A stretch of 64,000 nucleotides of DNA from the NCBI RefSeq assembly GCF_000377205.1, contig NZ_KB897911.1, forward strand, positions 1 to 64,000. Direction: 5' to 3'. Under the pieces are notes generated by a model. It was not told the origin of the DNA. It made no database searches and saw only the letters and a program-made list of their open reading frames with translations. The stretch is from Thioalkalivibrio sp. ALJ3. Its GTDB lineage: Bacteria; Pseudomonadota; Gammaproteobacteria; Ectothiorhodospirales; Ectothiorhodospiraceae. This document shows positions 41,092 to 49,518 of the stretch, piece after piece (position 1 is the stretch's first letter; every line of letters starts with the position of its first letter). The position numbers and the translations under genes are program-made.

Positions 41092-42645
41092 GTGAGCAAT
41101 CAGCAAGACGCCGACCCCAACGCCCCGCATCGCCTGACACTGCGTCCGACGCGGATGGAGGACTACGACGACATCCGCGAGATCATGGAGCGGGTCTACC
41201 ACGACCTCGACGGTGCCTGGAGCGAGGCCCAGTTTCGTTCGCAGATCTCCCGTTTCCCCGAAGGGCAGATCTGCATCGAGGACAAGGGCAAGGTGGTCGC
41301 GGCGGCGATCAGCCTGATCGTCGAGTACAAGCGTTTTGGCGATCAGCACAGCTACTGGCAGATCACCGGAAACGGGTTTCTGACAACCCACGACCCGGAC
41401 GGCGACACCCTGTACGGCGTCGATATCTTCGTTCACCCCGACTATCGCGGTCTGCGTCTTGGCCGTCGTTTGTATGACGCGCGTAAAGAGCTGTGTCAGA
41501 AGCTCAATCTGCGCGCGATCGTGGCCGGTGGGCGCATCCCGGGCTACGAGCAGCACCGGGACGAGCTGACCCCGCAGCAGTACGTGGAGAAGGTCAAGAA
41601 TCACGAGATCACCGATCCGATCCTGACCTTCCAGCTGGCCAACGATTTCCACGTTCGCAAGATCATCACCAACTACCTCCCGGACGACGAGAAATCGGGC
41701 GCCTACGCGACGCTGATCGAGTGGCTGAACATCTACTACGAGGAAAAGGAAAAGCTGATCGGGGGCAGCCGTTCGGACGTGCGCATCGGCGTGGTCCAGT
41801 GGCAGATGCGCCCGACACCGGACCTCGACTCGCTGTTTCAGCAAGTCGAGTACTTCGTGGATGCCGTCTCCGGCTACCGCTCTGACTGCGTGCTGTTCCC
41901 GGAGTTCTTCAATGGTCCGCTGATGGGCGCGTTCAACCAGGAGTATCCGGCCGAGGCCGTGCGGCACCTGGCCGAGTACACCGAGCAGATCCGCGAGGAG
42001 ATGGTGCGCCTGGCGCTCGCCTACAACATCAACATCGTCGCCGGCTCGATGCCCGAGTACAGCGACGAGGTCCTGCGCAATGTCTCCTACCTGTGTCGTC
42101 GGGACGGGACCTGGGACCGGCAGTACAAGGTCCATGTCACCCCCGACGAGGTGGCCTACTGGGGGCTGCAGGGGGGCGACGAGGTGCACGTATTCGACAC
42201 CGACTTCGGCAAGATCGGCATCCTGATCTGCTACGACGTGGAGTTCCCGGAGCTGCCCAGGGTAATGGCCGAGAAGGGGCTGCAGATCCTGTTCGTGCCG
42301 TTCTGGACCGATACCAAGAATGCCTACCTGCGGGTGCGCCGCTGTGCACAGGCGCGCGCGATCGAGAACGAGTGCTATGTCGTCATGTCGGGTTCCGTCG
42401 GCAACCTTCCCAAAGTCGAGAACATGGACATGCAGTACTCACAGGCGGCGGTGTTCACACCGTCCGACTTTGCGTTCCCGCACGATGCAGTAGCCGCCGA
42501 GGCGACGCCGAATACCGAGATGACCCTGATCGTCGATCTCGACCTCGATAACCTCAAGGAGCTGCGCAACCACGGGTCGGTGCGCAACCTGCGCGATCGT
42601 CGGCGGGATCTGTATGCGGTTCAGTGGAAGTCGAAGCCCGTCTGA
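41092..42645 (+). CDS. GNAT acetyltransferase-nitrilase (carbon-nitrogen hydrolase) fusion
   Basis: This 517-residue two-domain enzyme starts at a GTG. Residues 14-215 form a GNAT fold with the acetyl-CoA loop DYRGLRLGRRLYDAR; residues 229-515 form a nitrilase domain with the triad Glu271 (FPEFFNG), Lys346 (YKVHVT) and Cys380 (LICYDVEFPE). Such fusions are known but their substrates are not. The reaction is likely amide hydrolysis combined with N-acetylation. There are no partner metabolic genes nearby. Confidence 0.92.
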   Translation: MSNQQDADPNAPHRLTLRPTRMEDYDDIREIMERVYHDLDGAWSEAQFRSQISRFPEGQICIEDKGKVVAAAISLIVEYKRFGDQHSYWQITGNGFLTTHDPDGDTLYGVDIFVHPDYRGLRLGRRLYDARKELCQKLNLRAIVAGGRIPGYEQHRDELTPQQYVEKVKNHEITDPILTFQLANDFHVRKIITNYLPDDEKSGAYATLIEWLNIYYEEKEKLIGGSRSDVRIGVVQWQMRPTPDLDSLFQQVEYFVDAVSGYRSDCVLFPEFFNGPLMGAFNQEYPAEAVRHLAEYTEQIREEMVRLALAYNINIVAGSMPEYSDEVLRNVSYLCRRDGTWDRQYKVHVTPDEVAYWGLQGGDEVHVFDTDFGKIGILICYDVEFPELPRVMAEKGLQILFVPFWTDTKNAYLRVRRCAQARAIENECYVVMSGSVGNLPKVENMDMQYSQAAVFTPSDFAFPHDAVAAEATPNTEMTLIVDLDLDNLKELRNHGSVRNLRDRRRDLYAVQWKSKPV

Positions 42646-42788
42646 GTCGGTGCGCAAAAACGTGACCTGGTTCGCGCTGGGGCTCGTGGTGTGCTGGCGC
42701 CGGGGCGGACGCATGCGTAACCTTCCCAAGGGGGCTCGAGTCTGCCCGTGCAGGGATGTATAGCCGCGACGGGCCCCGGGGGACTTTG

Positions 42789-44087
42789 ATGACTGAACAG
42801 CAATCGCCAGCGATCCGCACCGCGATCCTGGTGGTGGATGACTCCAAGGTGATCCGGATTGCCCTGCAGCGCATCCTGCAGGGCGAGCGTGTGGTTTATG
42901 AAGCGGCGGATGGCGAAGAGGCCTGGTCGCTCCTGCAGCGCAACCCCGATGTCGGTCTGGTGCTGACGGACCTCTCCATGCCGGGCCTGGACGGACAGGA
43001 TCTGTTGCTGCGCATCCGTGATGGCGTCGAAGGGCTCCCGGCCGATCTGCCGGTTGTCATTATCACCGGCCAGGAAAGCGACGAGTCCGCCAGCCGTGAA
43101 TGGCTGGAGCTGGGTGCCAACGCCGTATTGATCAAGCCGTTCGTGCCCGGCCGTGTGCGCGACGTGGTCAATGACCTGCTGCCGCGTGCCCCCGAGGGCG
43201 GTGGCGACCAGGCACTGCGCCAGGAACTCGATCGGCTGCGTCGCGAACTGATGCTTCGCCAGCAATCGGCCGACGAGCGCGAAGCCCAGTACGAGATTGA
43301 ACGCCTGCGTGCGGCGCTGGGTGAAGCCCGCGACGAGGCGACCGCTGCCCTGCAGCGGGCCGAAGACAGCGAACGTCAGCTGGCGGAGTTGCAGGCGACC
43401 GAGATGATCGTGGGCGAAGACCCGGACGAGTCGGCGCAGGTCTCGGATGCCGCAGAGCTGACCGATGAGGTGGAGGGATTGCGCGCTCGGTTGCGCGAAT
43501 TCGAGAACGAGAACATCCGTCTTGACCACGAACTGGTGGAAGCCGACCGTCTGCGCGAGACCGTGCAAAAGGAGCGAGACCAGGCGTTGGAGGAGGCCGC
43601 CCGCCTGCGCCAGGAACGCAACCAGCAGTGCGAACGTGCGGCCGCGGCCGAGCGTGCGCGCGCCGATCTGGAGGCCCGTTGCACGGAACAGGATGGCTCG
43701 ACCTCGGCCCTGGGTGAACGGCTGGCACAGCGTGAGCAGGAGTTGGCCGAGGCGCGCGAGCGCAACCAGGCCCTCCGGAGCCGGATCCGCGAACTGGAGC
43801 AGGGGGCGGCCCCGCTGGATGCCAGCGCGTCCCTTTCGGGGGAGGGAGGTGAAGTGCCCTCGACGCGCATGGAACAGCGCGAGCCCCTGGTGGCTCGGGC
43901 CGATGACGCGGTGCTGGCGGCGGGCCCGACCCTGGCGGCGGATGCACCCGCTCCCAGGACTTCATCGCGCAAGCGCCGCAGTCGTTCGGGGCGTTCGCGC
44001 GGCTGGCGCTGGCTGAAGCTGGCTATCCTGGTCATGGTTGCCGTCGTGGTAGGTCTGGGGACCCTGATCTTCTTCCGCAACTTCTGA
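42789..44087 (+). CDS. Receiver domain-coiled coil protein with C-terminal membrane anchor
   Basis: The 432-residue protein has an N-terminal REC domain (residues 11-132): acidic pair Asp17-Asp18, phospho-acceptor Asp61 in LTDLSMPG and Lys116 in IKPF. Then come long Glu/Arg-rich coiled coils (about 140-360), an Ala/Pro-rich linker, a basic stretch (SSRKRRSRSGRSRG), and one membrane helix near the C-terminus, KLAILVMVAVVVGLGTLIFF. There is no DNA-binding or enzymatic output domain and no kinase gene adjacent. It may be a scaffold whose assembly is phosphorylation-controlled at the inner membrane. The start at MTEQQSP is preferred over an upstream ATG. Confidence 0.85.
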   Translation: MTEQQSPAIRTAILVVDDSKVIRIALQRILQGERVVYEAADGEEAWSLLQRNPDVGLVLTDLSMPGLDGQDLLLRIRDGVEGLPADLPVVIITGQESDESASREWLELGANAVLIKPFVPGRVRDVVNDLLPRAPEGGGDQALRQELDRLRRELMLRQQSADEREAQYEIERLRAALGEARDEATAALQRAEDSERQLAELQATEMIVGEDPDESAQVSDAAELTDEVEGLRARLREFENENIRLDHELVEADRLRETVQKERDQALEEAARLRQERNQQCERAAAAERARADLEARCTEQDGSTSALGERLAQREQELAEARERNQALRSRIRELEQGAAPLDASASLSGEGGEVPSTRMEQREPLVARADDAVLAAGPTLAADAPAPRTSSRKRRSRSGRSRGWRWLKLAILVMVAVVVGLGTLIFFRNF

Positions 44088-44118
44088 TTGAGCCGCCGGC
44101 CGTGCGTGGGCATGAATC

Positions 44119-44147
44119 GAGTGTGGCGGGCCGCGCCTGCCACACTC
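44119..44147. terminator. Bidirectional hairpin between convergent genes
   Basis: GAGTGTGGC and GCCACACTC form a 9-bp perfect stem around an 11-base GC-rich loop, between the receiver gene and the convergent hydrolase. It lacks a T-run, so it may end transcripts weakly or not at all. Confidence 0.4.
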
Positions 44148-44166
44148 ACGCAGCCTGGCACTCGAA

Positions 44167-44946
44167 TTACATGCGCTCCAGGGCGCTTAGCAGGTGCTTC
44201 CAGGAGTCGCGGTCGGCCCGCTCGTCGTAGCCCACCGGCATGTCGAACTTCTCGGCGATCTCGTCGGCCCCGGGGTTGGTAAAACTGTGCACCACACCGG
44301 AGAAGTCGACGAAGGTGTAGGTGGCTTCGGCGTTGTCCATCTCCTCGCGGAAGTTGGCCACCTGTTCCGGCGGTACCATCGGGTCGGCCGCGCCGTTGAA
44401 GACCAGGACCTCTGCCTTGACGTCGCCCGTCCCCGCCGGGTGGTCAGTTGCCAGCGCGCCATGGAAGCTGGCCACCAGCGCCAGATCCATCCCCGCGCGT
44501 GCCGCTTCGAGAACCACGGTTCCGCCAAAGCAATAGCCGACTCCCGCCAGGGGCTGGTCGGCCGTGGCATCGTGCTCCTTGAGCCAGTCGTGCGCGGCGG
44601 TGAAACGGCCCAGCAAGAGTTCCCGGTTACCCCGAATCTGGCCGGCGAACTCTCCCGCCTCAGACGGATGGTCGGCCTTCTTGCCGCTGCCGTACATGTC
44701 CAGCGCGAACGCGGCATAGCCCTCGCGTGCCAGTTGCTCCGCCCGATCGCGAGCATATTCGTTGTGACCCCACCACTCATGGACGACCAGGACACCCGGG
44801 TGGGGTCCGTCGCTGTCGGGGTAGGCGAGATAGCCGGTCATTTCCTCGCCATCATGTTCGTATGTGACCTCTTCGGTCTGAATGCCGGCCAGCGCCAGGC
44901 CGGGGAGGGTAAAGGCCAGTAGTGCAGCGGTCAGTCGAAACGCCAT
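44167..44946 (-). CDS. Exported dienelactone hydrolase family protein
   Basis: An alpha/beta hydrolase with a signal peptide (residues 1-20, ending GLALA). The 259-residue form starts at MAFRLTAA with GGAGG upstream; an upstream ATG would bury the signal. The dienelactone-hydrolase triad is Cys139 in GYCFGG, Asp188 in AADPMV and His220 in VVHSF, with Glu57 next to WWG. Being exported, it probably acts on esters or lactones in the periplasm. The gene is divergent from the HDOD gene. Confidence 0.9.
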   Translation of the reverse strand: MAFRLTAALLAFTLPGLALAGIQTEEVTYEHDGEEMTGYLAYPDSDGPHPGVLVVHEWWGHNEYARDRAEQLAREGYAAFALDMYGSGKKADHPSEAGEFAGQIRGNRELLLGRFTAAHDWLKEHDATADQPLAGVGYCFGGTVVLEAARAGMDLALVASFHGALATDHPAGTGDVKAEVLVFNGAADPMVPPEQVANFREEMDNAEATYTFVDFSGVVHSFTNPGADEIAEKFDMPVGYDERADRDSWKHLLSALERM

Positions 44947-45105
44947 GGGACAACCTCCATTGTGGGGGACAAGCAACAATTAACGACCCGAGTACCCGAT
45001 TATGGTTCGTTCCGTCGTGATTTGCCCGCACTTCGTTTCCCTGGCGAGGGGCATGGGGCTACAGTAGATACCACGGGGCATAGGGCCCCGTTATGGAGAA
45101 CCGGG

Positions 45106-45987
45106 ATGTCCGAGATGAACGCAACGGAAAGCCTCAAGACACGCGTCCAGTCGGCCGACAAGCTCCTGGCAATGCCGCAGGTCGTGTTCGACGTGGCGCG
45201 CCTGCTGGAAGATGACGCCAGCACACCGGGGCAGATCGCCAGCAGCCTCGGGCGTGACCCTGGCCTGGTGGCGCTGGTCCTGCGCCTGGCCAACAGCCCC
45301 GTTTACGCGCAGTCGCGCAGCGTGGATACGGTGGAACGGGCGGTAAATCTGCTCGGCCGGGATACCCTGCAGCGTCTGGTCGTCGCGGGTGCCATCACGC
45401 GTGCGACCGGCAATATTCCCGACCAGGAGCGTCTGCCACTGGAGGTGTTCTGGCGGCATTCTGCCTATTGCGCGGTAATCGCCCGTCACCTGGCCGACCG
45501 GGTCCTGCCCCGCCAGTCCGGCAGCGTGTTTCTCGCCGGGCTGCTGCACGATTTGGGCAAGCTCTTGCTGTTCACCCAGTCGCCGGAGGCGGCGCATCGT
45601 GCGTTCCTCTCCAGCCTCGATATCGGGGACGGCCTGAGCCCGCAGGGGGCCGAGCGTGAGCAGCTCGGGTTCGACCATGCGGAACTGGGTGGGGCCCTGG
45701 CTGCCCATTGGGGACTGCCGGATGGCCTGGTTGCCTGTGTGGCCGGGCACCATCATCCCCGTTCAGCGCCGGAGGCATACCGCACGGAAGTGACGCTGGT
45801 GCATCTCGCCAATACGGGAGCCCACCTGGCCGAGATCGACTCTCGCGACTGGGCCGACGCCCCGCCGGTTGATGCGAAGGTCTGGGAGATGGTCGGTCTC
45901 GGACCCGACGACTTGTTGCAGGCCGTGGAGGCGGCACAGCACGAGGTCGTGGATGTCGAGGCGCTTTGTGCGCCAGGCCCGGAGTGA
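45106..45987 (+). CDS. HDOD-domain signalling protein
   Basis: The 293 residues form an HDOD domain (about 15-215): MPQVVFDVARLLEDD, VALVLRLANSPVYAQ, and an HD pair at HDLGK (148-152), with HHHP near 226. HDOD proteins act as scaffolds or regulators in stress, motility and c-di-GMP pathways and usually lack phosphohydrolase activity. The ATG has GGAGAACCGGG upstream; longer in-frame codons are not used. Confidence 0.88.
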   Translation: MSEMNATESLKTRVQSADKLLAMPQVVFDVARLLEDDASTPGQIASSLGRDPGLVALVLRLANSPVYAQSRSVDTVERAVNLLGRDTLQRLVVAGAITRATGNIPDQERLPLEVFWRHSAYCAVIARHLADRVLPRQSGSVFLAGLLHDLGKLLLFTQSPEAAHRAFLSSLDIGDGLSPQGAEREQLGFDHAELGGALAAHWGLPDGLVACVAGHHHPRSAPEAYRTEVTLVHLANTGAHLAEIDSRDWADAPPVDAKVWEMVGLGPDDLLQAVEAAQHEVVDVEALCAPGPE

Positions 45988-46018
45988 CACGAACCTTGCA
46001 GCGGTGAGGACGGTCTTA

Positions 46019-46597
46019 ATGGACATGAATCCATGCCGCCATTTTTCTCTGCTGACCGGGTTGCTGCTCGGTGGGCTGCTCGTGGGCTGCGCGAGCATCC
46101 CCGAAGGGATTGAGCCGCTGCCGGAGGAGCCCCTGAGTCGTGCCGAGGTCCTCGCCGATCCCGAGGCGGCCAAGGGTCAGGCGGTGGTCTGGGGCGGCGT
46201 CATCGCACAGGTCGAGAACACCCGGGACGGCACCCGGCTCGAGATTGTAGCGCGCCCGCTCGGTCGCGAGGCCCGTCCGCGCGAAGTCGACCAGTCGGAA
46301 GGGCGTTTCCGCGCCTACATCGATGACTTCCTTGATCCCCAGGTCTACGAGGAGGGACGCGAGGTCACCGTTCGCGGACGGATCGACGGAGTCGAGGAAG
46401 GCTCGATCGGCGAGTTTGACTACCGCTTTGTTCGCATCGAGGCACAAACGGTACACCTGTGGGCCAAGCGTCCGCCGCCGCGCGACCGGTACTACTACGA
46501 CCCGTGGGGCCCGCCGGGCTACATGGGCCCGTACTGGCGACCCCATCCCTACCACTGGCGTCACGACCCCTGGCGATATGATCCCTGGTACTGGTAA
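46019..46597 (+). CDS. Slp-family outer-membrane lipoprotein with aromatic tail
   Basis: Signal peptide and lipobox LLVGC (Cys about residue 19) precede an Slp-type domain: VVWGGVIAQVENTRDGTRLE, then a repeated beta pattern. The 192-residue form ends in an unusual tail of about 40 residues (from RPPPRDRYYYDP) rich in Tyr, Trp, Pro, His and Arg. Slp proteins in E. coli are starvation- or acid-induced. A second slp-like gene overlaps its end by 20 bases, so the pair is probably expressed together. Confidence 0.88.
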   Translation: MDMNPCRHFSLLTGLLLGGLLVGCASIPEGIEPLPEEPLSRAEVLADPEAAKGQAVVWGGVIAQVENTRDGTRLEIVARPLGREARPREVDQSEGRFRAYIDDFLDPQVYEEGREVTVRGRIDGVEEGSIGEFDYRFVRIEAQTVHLWAKRPPPRDRYYYDPWGPPGYMGPYWRPHPYHWRHDPWRYDPWYW

Positions 46598-47093
46598 CGC
46601 ATGGCGCGCGCGAGTGGCTGCGCTGGTGCTGGTTGTTGCGCCGGTGCTGCTGGCTGGCTGTGCCTCGGGCCCGCTGGAGATCCCCGACGCGGTGGGTGAC
46701 CCGGTACCCCCGCGCAGTGTGGCCGCCGACAGCCTGCCTGCCGAGGACCAGGTCTGGGGCGGGGTGATCGCGCGGGTCGACAATCGGGCGGACAGCACGG
46801 TGCTCGAGGTGGTCAGCTACCCGTTGCAGCGCCAGGAGCCCCAGACACGGCAAGCCAACACGGGGCGTTTTCGCCTCAAGCTCGATGGCTTTGCCGATCC
46901 GGTCGATTACCGTCCGGGGCGGCGTGTCACGGCGGTGGGTACGGTATCGGGGACCGAGGAGGGCTCGATTGGCGAGCTCGCGTATGTCTTTCCGCTGCTG
47001 GATGCCTACTCGGTGCATCTGTGGCCGGACCCGGAGCCGCCGCGCCCGTCGTCGGGCGTGCGTTTCGGGATCGGCATCGGGATTGGCCTCTAG
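46578..47093 (+). CDS. Second Slp-family outer-membrane lipoprotein
   Basis: The 171-residue paralogue has the lipobox LLAGC (Cys about residue 24) and the same VWGGVIARVDNRADSTVLEV core, but a short glycine-isoleucine-rich end in place of the aromatic tail. Its start ATG (46578) lies inside the first slp gene, 20 bases before that stop. Tandem duplication with divergent tails suggests different partners or ligands. Confidence 0.85.
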   Translation: MIPGTGNAWRARVAALVLVVAPVLLAGCASGPLEIPDAVGDPVPPRSVAADSLPAEDQVWGGVIARVDNRADSTVLEVVSYPLQRQEPQTRQANTGRFRLKLDGFADPVDYRPGRRVTAVGTVSGTEEGSIGELAYVFPLLDAYSVHLWPDPEPPRPSSGVRFGIGIGIGL

Positions 47094-47165
47094 CGCGTCT
47101 CTGGAAAGACTTCCCGAAGCGGTATCAAAATCCACAAGGCATGTTCAAACACGAGGAGTCGCTCG

Positions 47166-48164
47166 ATGCGAGCAATCGTTTTCGACGAGCCCGGTGGGGC
47201 GGATGTCCTGGAAATGAGAGAGGTCCCCGAGCCCGAGCTTGAAGGGCCGGACGACGTCAAGATTCGGCTCCTGGCGGCCGGCGTGAACCCCGTCGATACC
47301 AAGGTCCGGGCGCGCGGCATGCTCGTCCCGGGAGCCGTGCGGAACACGCCCGGCTGTGACGGCGTCGGTGTGGTCGAGTCCTGTTCCAGTGGTGTGCGTC
47401 ATGTGCGCCCGGGACAGCGTGTGGCGTTCTGCTTTGGTGGCGTGGGAGCGGATCCGGGTACCTATGCCGAGCAGGTAGTGGTCCCGGAGGCGGCCATCGT
47501 ACCGGTGCCGGCCGCGGTAACCGACTTGCAGGCCGCCGCCTTGCCGCTGGCCTGGCTGACCGCCTGGGAAGCATTGTTCGAGCGTGCCGACCTGCAGCGT
47601 GGCCAGGCCGTGCTGGTGCATGCCGCCGCGGGTGGGGTGGGGCAGATGGCCGTACAGATCGCGCGCACTGCCGGAGCACGGGTCCTGGGGCTGGTACGGC
47701 GCGAGGAGGCCAAGCGCCTGGTTACCGGCCTCGGCGGTGACGTGGTCGACCTGACCCAGTCCGACTCGGAGGAATCGATCCGGGCCTACACGGACGGTCG
47801 CGGCTTCGACATTGTGCTGGATACCGTGGGTGGGCCGGCCTTTCGCGAAGGACTCGCGCAGGTGGCCTACGGTGGCGATCTGATCACGCTTCTGGCACCG
47901 CCGGACGAGGTGGACTGGAACGCGGCGCGCCTGCGCAACCCGAGCATCAGCCTGGAACTGATGCTGACGCCGATGCTGGAAGGCGACCGGCGACGCCTGA
48001 AGCACCAGGCCACGCTGGTGGCCGAGGGGCTCGCGCGACTCGCCAGCGGGCGCCTGCAGGTGAATGTGGAGGACAGCCTGCCGCTGGCCGAGGCGGCGGA
48101 GGCGCATCGGCGCATCGAGGCCGCCGGGCGCAGCGGCAAGCTCGTCCTGCGGATTCCGGAGTAG
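47166..48164 (+). CDS. NADPH:quinone reductase-like oxidoreductase (zeta-crystallin type)
   Basis: A zinc-independent medium-chain dehydrogenase of 332 residues. MRAIVFDEPGGADVLEMREV, GVNPVDTKVR, and the nucleotide loop HAAAGGVGQMAVQIA (near 157-171) mark the quinone-reductase group; Cys ligands for structural zinc are absent. The ribosome site CGAGGAG is good. The substrate is not certain. It is convergent with the TraB gene eight bases later. Confidence 0.9.
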   Translation: MRAIVFDEPGGADVLEMREVPEPELEGPDDVKIRLLAAGVNPVDTKVRARGMLVPGAVRNTPGCDGVGVVESCSSGVRHVRPGQRVAFCFGGVGADPGTYAEQVVVPEAAIVPVPAAVTDLQAAALPLAWLTAWEALFERADLQRGQAVLVHAAAGGVGQMAVQIARTAGARVLGLVRREEAKRLVTGLGGDVVDLTQSDSEESIRAYTDGRGFDIVLDTVGGPAFREGLAQVAYGGDLITLLAPPDEVDWNAARLRNPSISLELMLTPMLEGDRRRLKHQATLVAEGLARLASGRLQVNVEDSLPLAEAAEAHRRIEAAGRSGKLVLRIPE

Positions 48165-48172
48165 GGTGCGGG

Positions 48173-49387
48173 TCAGCTGCCGAACAGGTGGCTGAACACG
48201 CGCGCACCGCCGATATAGGTGCCGGCGGCAGAGCCCAGTGTGGTCAGCAGGAAGACCAGCAGTACGCGCGAGACCCGATTGCGCCACCAGCCCCGCGGGG
48301 TGGTGGTGTCCTGGCGCAGGCGCGCAAAGTCGTCGACACGCGGTTTGCGCAGGAAAAGCTCGGCCGCGGCGGCGACGAAGCCGACCCCGATGGTCGGGTT
48401 CAGCGAGGTCAGCGGTGCGGCCAGCGCCGCGGTGACCACGGTCAGCGGGTGGGCCAGCGCGATGATTGCGCCGATGGCGGCGAGGCCGCCGTTGATCATT
48501 ACCCAGTCCATCACCATCTGCAGGCCGATGTCCGGATTGCGCAGGAAGCCGATCACGAAGCCGGTCAGGATGACGGCGACGATGACCCACGGCAGGATCT
48601 TCGGCCAGCGCGCCTTGGGCGGTGGCTGGTCGAGGGAATCGAGGATGGCATCGGGGGGCGTCAGGTCATCGCCCGCCTGGGTCGCGATCCCGGACAGGTG
48701 CCCGGCACCGACCACGGCGAGGATGCGGCGGTGGTTGCCGGACTCGGCCAGGCGCCGCAGGTGGGCCGCCATGTACTGGTCGCGCTCGTGGATCAGCGTC
48801 CGGTAGAGGTCCTCCGACTGTTCGGCGAACTCGCTGAAGGTCGACTCCAGCATGTCGCCTTCCTTCAGCCGTTCGATCTCCGATTCGTCGATCTTCTCGC
48901 GCGAAAGTACCGAGCCGAACAGGCCGCCGATCAGACCCATGCGTTGCCACCAGGGCACCGCGCGATAGGTGCGCCGCAGTGTCAGGCCGAGGTCGCGGTC
49001 GATCAGCGCCAGCGGCAGGCCACGATCCAGTGCCACGTCCATGGCCGCACGCATCTCGGCACCCGGTTCGATCCCGTACTGCTCGGCCAGGCGCTGTTGA
49101 TAGGCGCCCAGCGCGAGGCTTGCGGCGATCATCGGCGCCTGACCCTGACGCATCACGCTGAACAGGTCCATGCGCCGGACCGCGTCCGGGTCGAGCATCG
49201 CGCGCTGGCGGCTTTCGCACAGTTCGATCGCCACCGCGTCGAATTCGCCGGTGTCCACCAGTGCGCGCACCTTGTCGGCACTGGCGCGGGACACGTGGGC
49301 CGTGCCGAGCACGACCACCTCGGTATCGCCGAGCTGCAGAATGCGGTGGGGTTCGTCGGCGATCAGGTCGTGAACGGAGGCGGTCAT
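48173..49387 (-). CDS. TraB-family integral membrane protein
   Basis: The 404-residue form starts at MTASVHDLI. An N-terminal TraB/PrgY-like domain (about 10-245) has LGTAHVS, AIELCESRQ, and HERDQYMA with GAGHLSGI; the C-terminal third has several membrane helices. TraB relatives include pheromone-shutdown and GumN proteins and have a fold related to metalloproteases. Function here is unknown. A 40-bp palindrome lies just upstream. Confidence 0.88.
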   Translation of the reverse strand: MTASVHDLIADEPHRILQLGDTEVVVLGTAHVSRASADKVRALVDTGEFDAVAIELCESRQRAMLDPDAVRRMDLFSVMRQGQAPMIAASLALGAYQQRLAEQYGIEPGAEMRAAMDVALDRGLPLALIDRDLGLTLRRTYRAVPWWQRMGLIGGLFGSVLSREKIDESEIERLKEGDMLESTFSEFAEQSEDLYRTLIHERDQYMAAHLRRLAESGNHRRILAVVGAGHLSGIATQAGDDLTPPDAILDSLDQPPPKARWPKILPWVIVAVILTGFVIGFLRNPDIGLQMVMDWVMINGGLAAIGAIIALAHPLTVVTAALAAPLTSLNPTIGVGFVAAAAELFLRKPRVDDFARLRQDTTTPRGWWRNRVSRVLLVFLLTTLGSAAGTYIGGARVFSHLFGS

Positions 49388-49441
49388 CGCAAGCGGGTGG
49401 TCCGGTTGGGCGCGCGGGCTGCAGCGCGGCAATCCTAGGGA

Positions 49442-49481
49442 GACACCACTTGAATCGCAAGCTTGCGACTCAAGTGGTGTC
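49442..49481. repeat. 40-bp near-perfect palindrome upstream of traB-like gene
   Basis: GACACCACTTGAATCGCAAG is followed at once by its reverse complement with a single mismatch. There is no loop and no T-run on either strand. It lies between the lipoprotein gene end (49519) and the TraB start (49387), both minus strand. Together with the preceding AGG, the left half resembles the end of repeat copy 1 (18 of 23 positions), so it may be a collapsed repeat; it could also be an operator. Confidence 0.7.
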
Positions 49482-49518
49482 CGGTTGGGGTCGCTTCAGG
49501 GCTGCGACCTCCTCAGGA

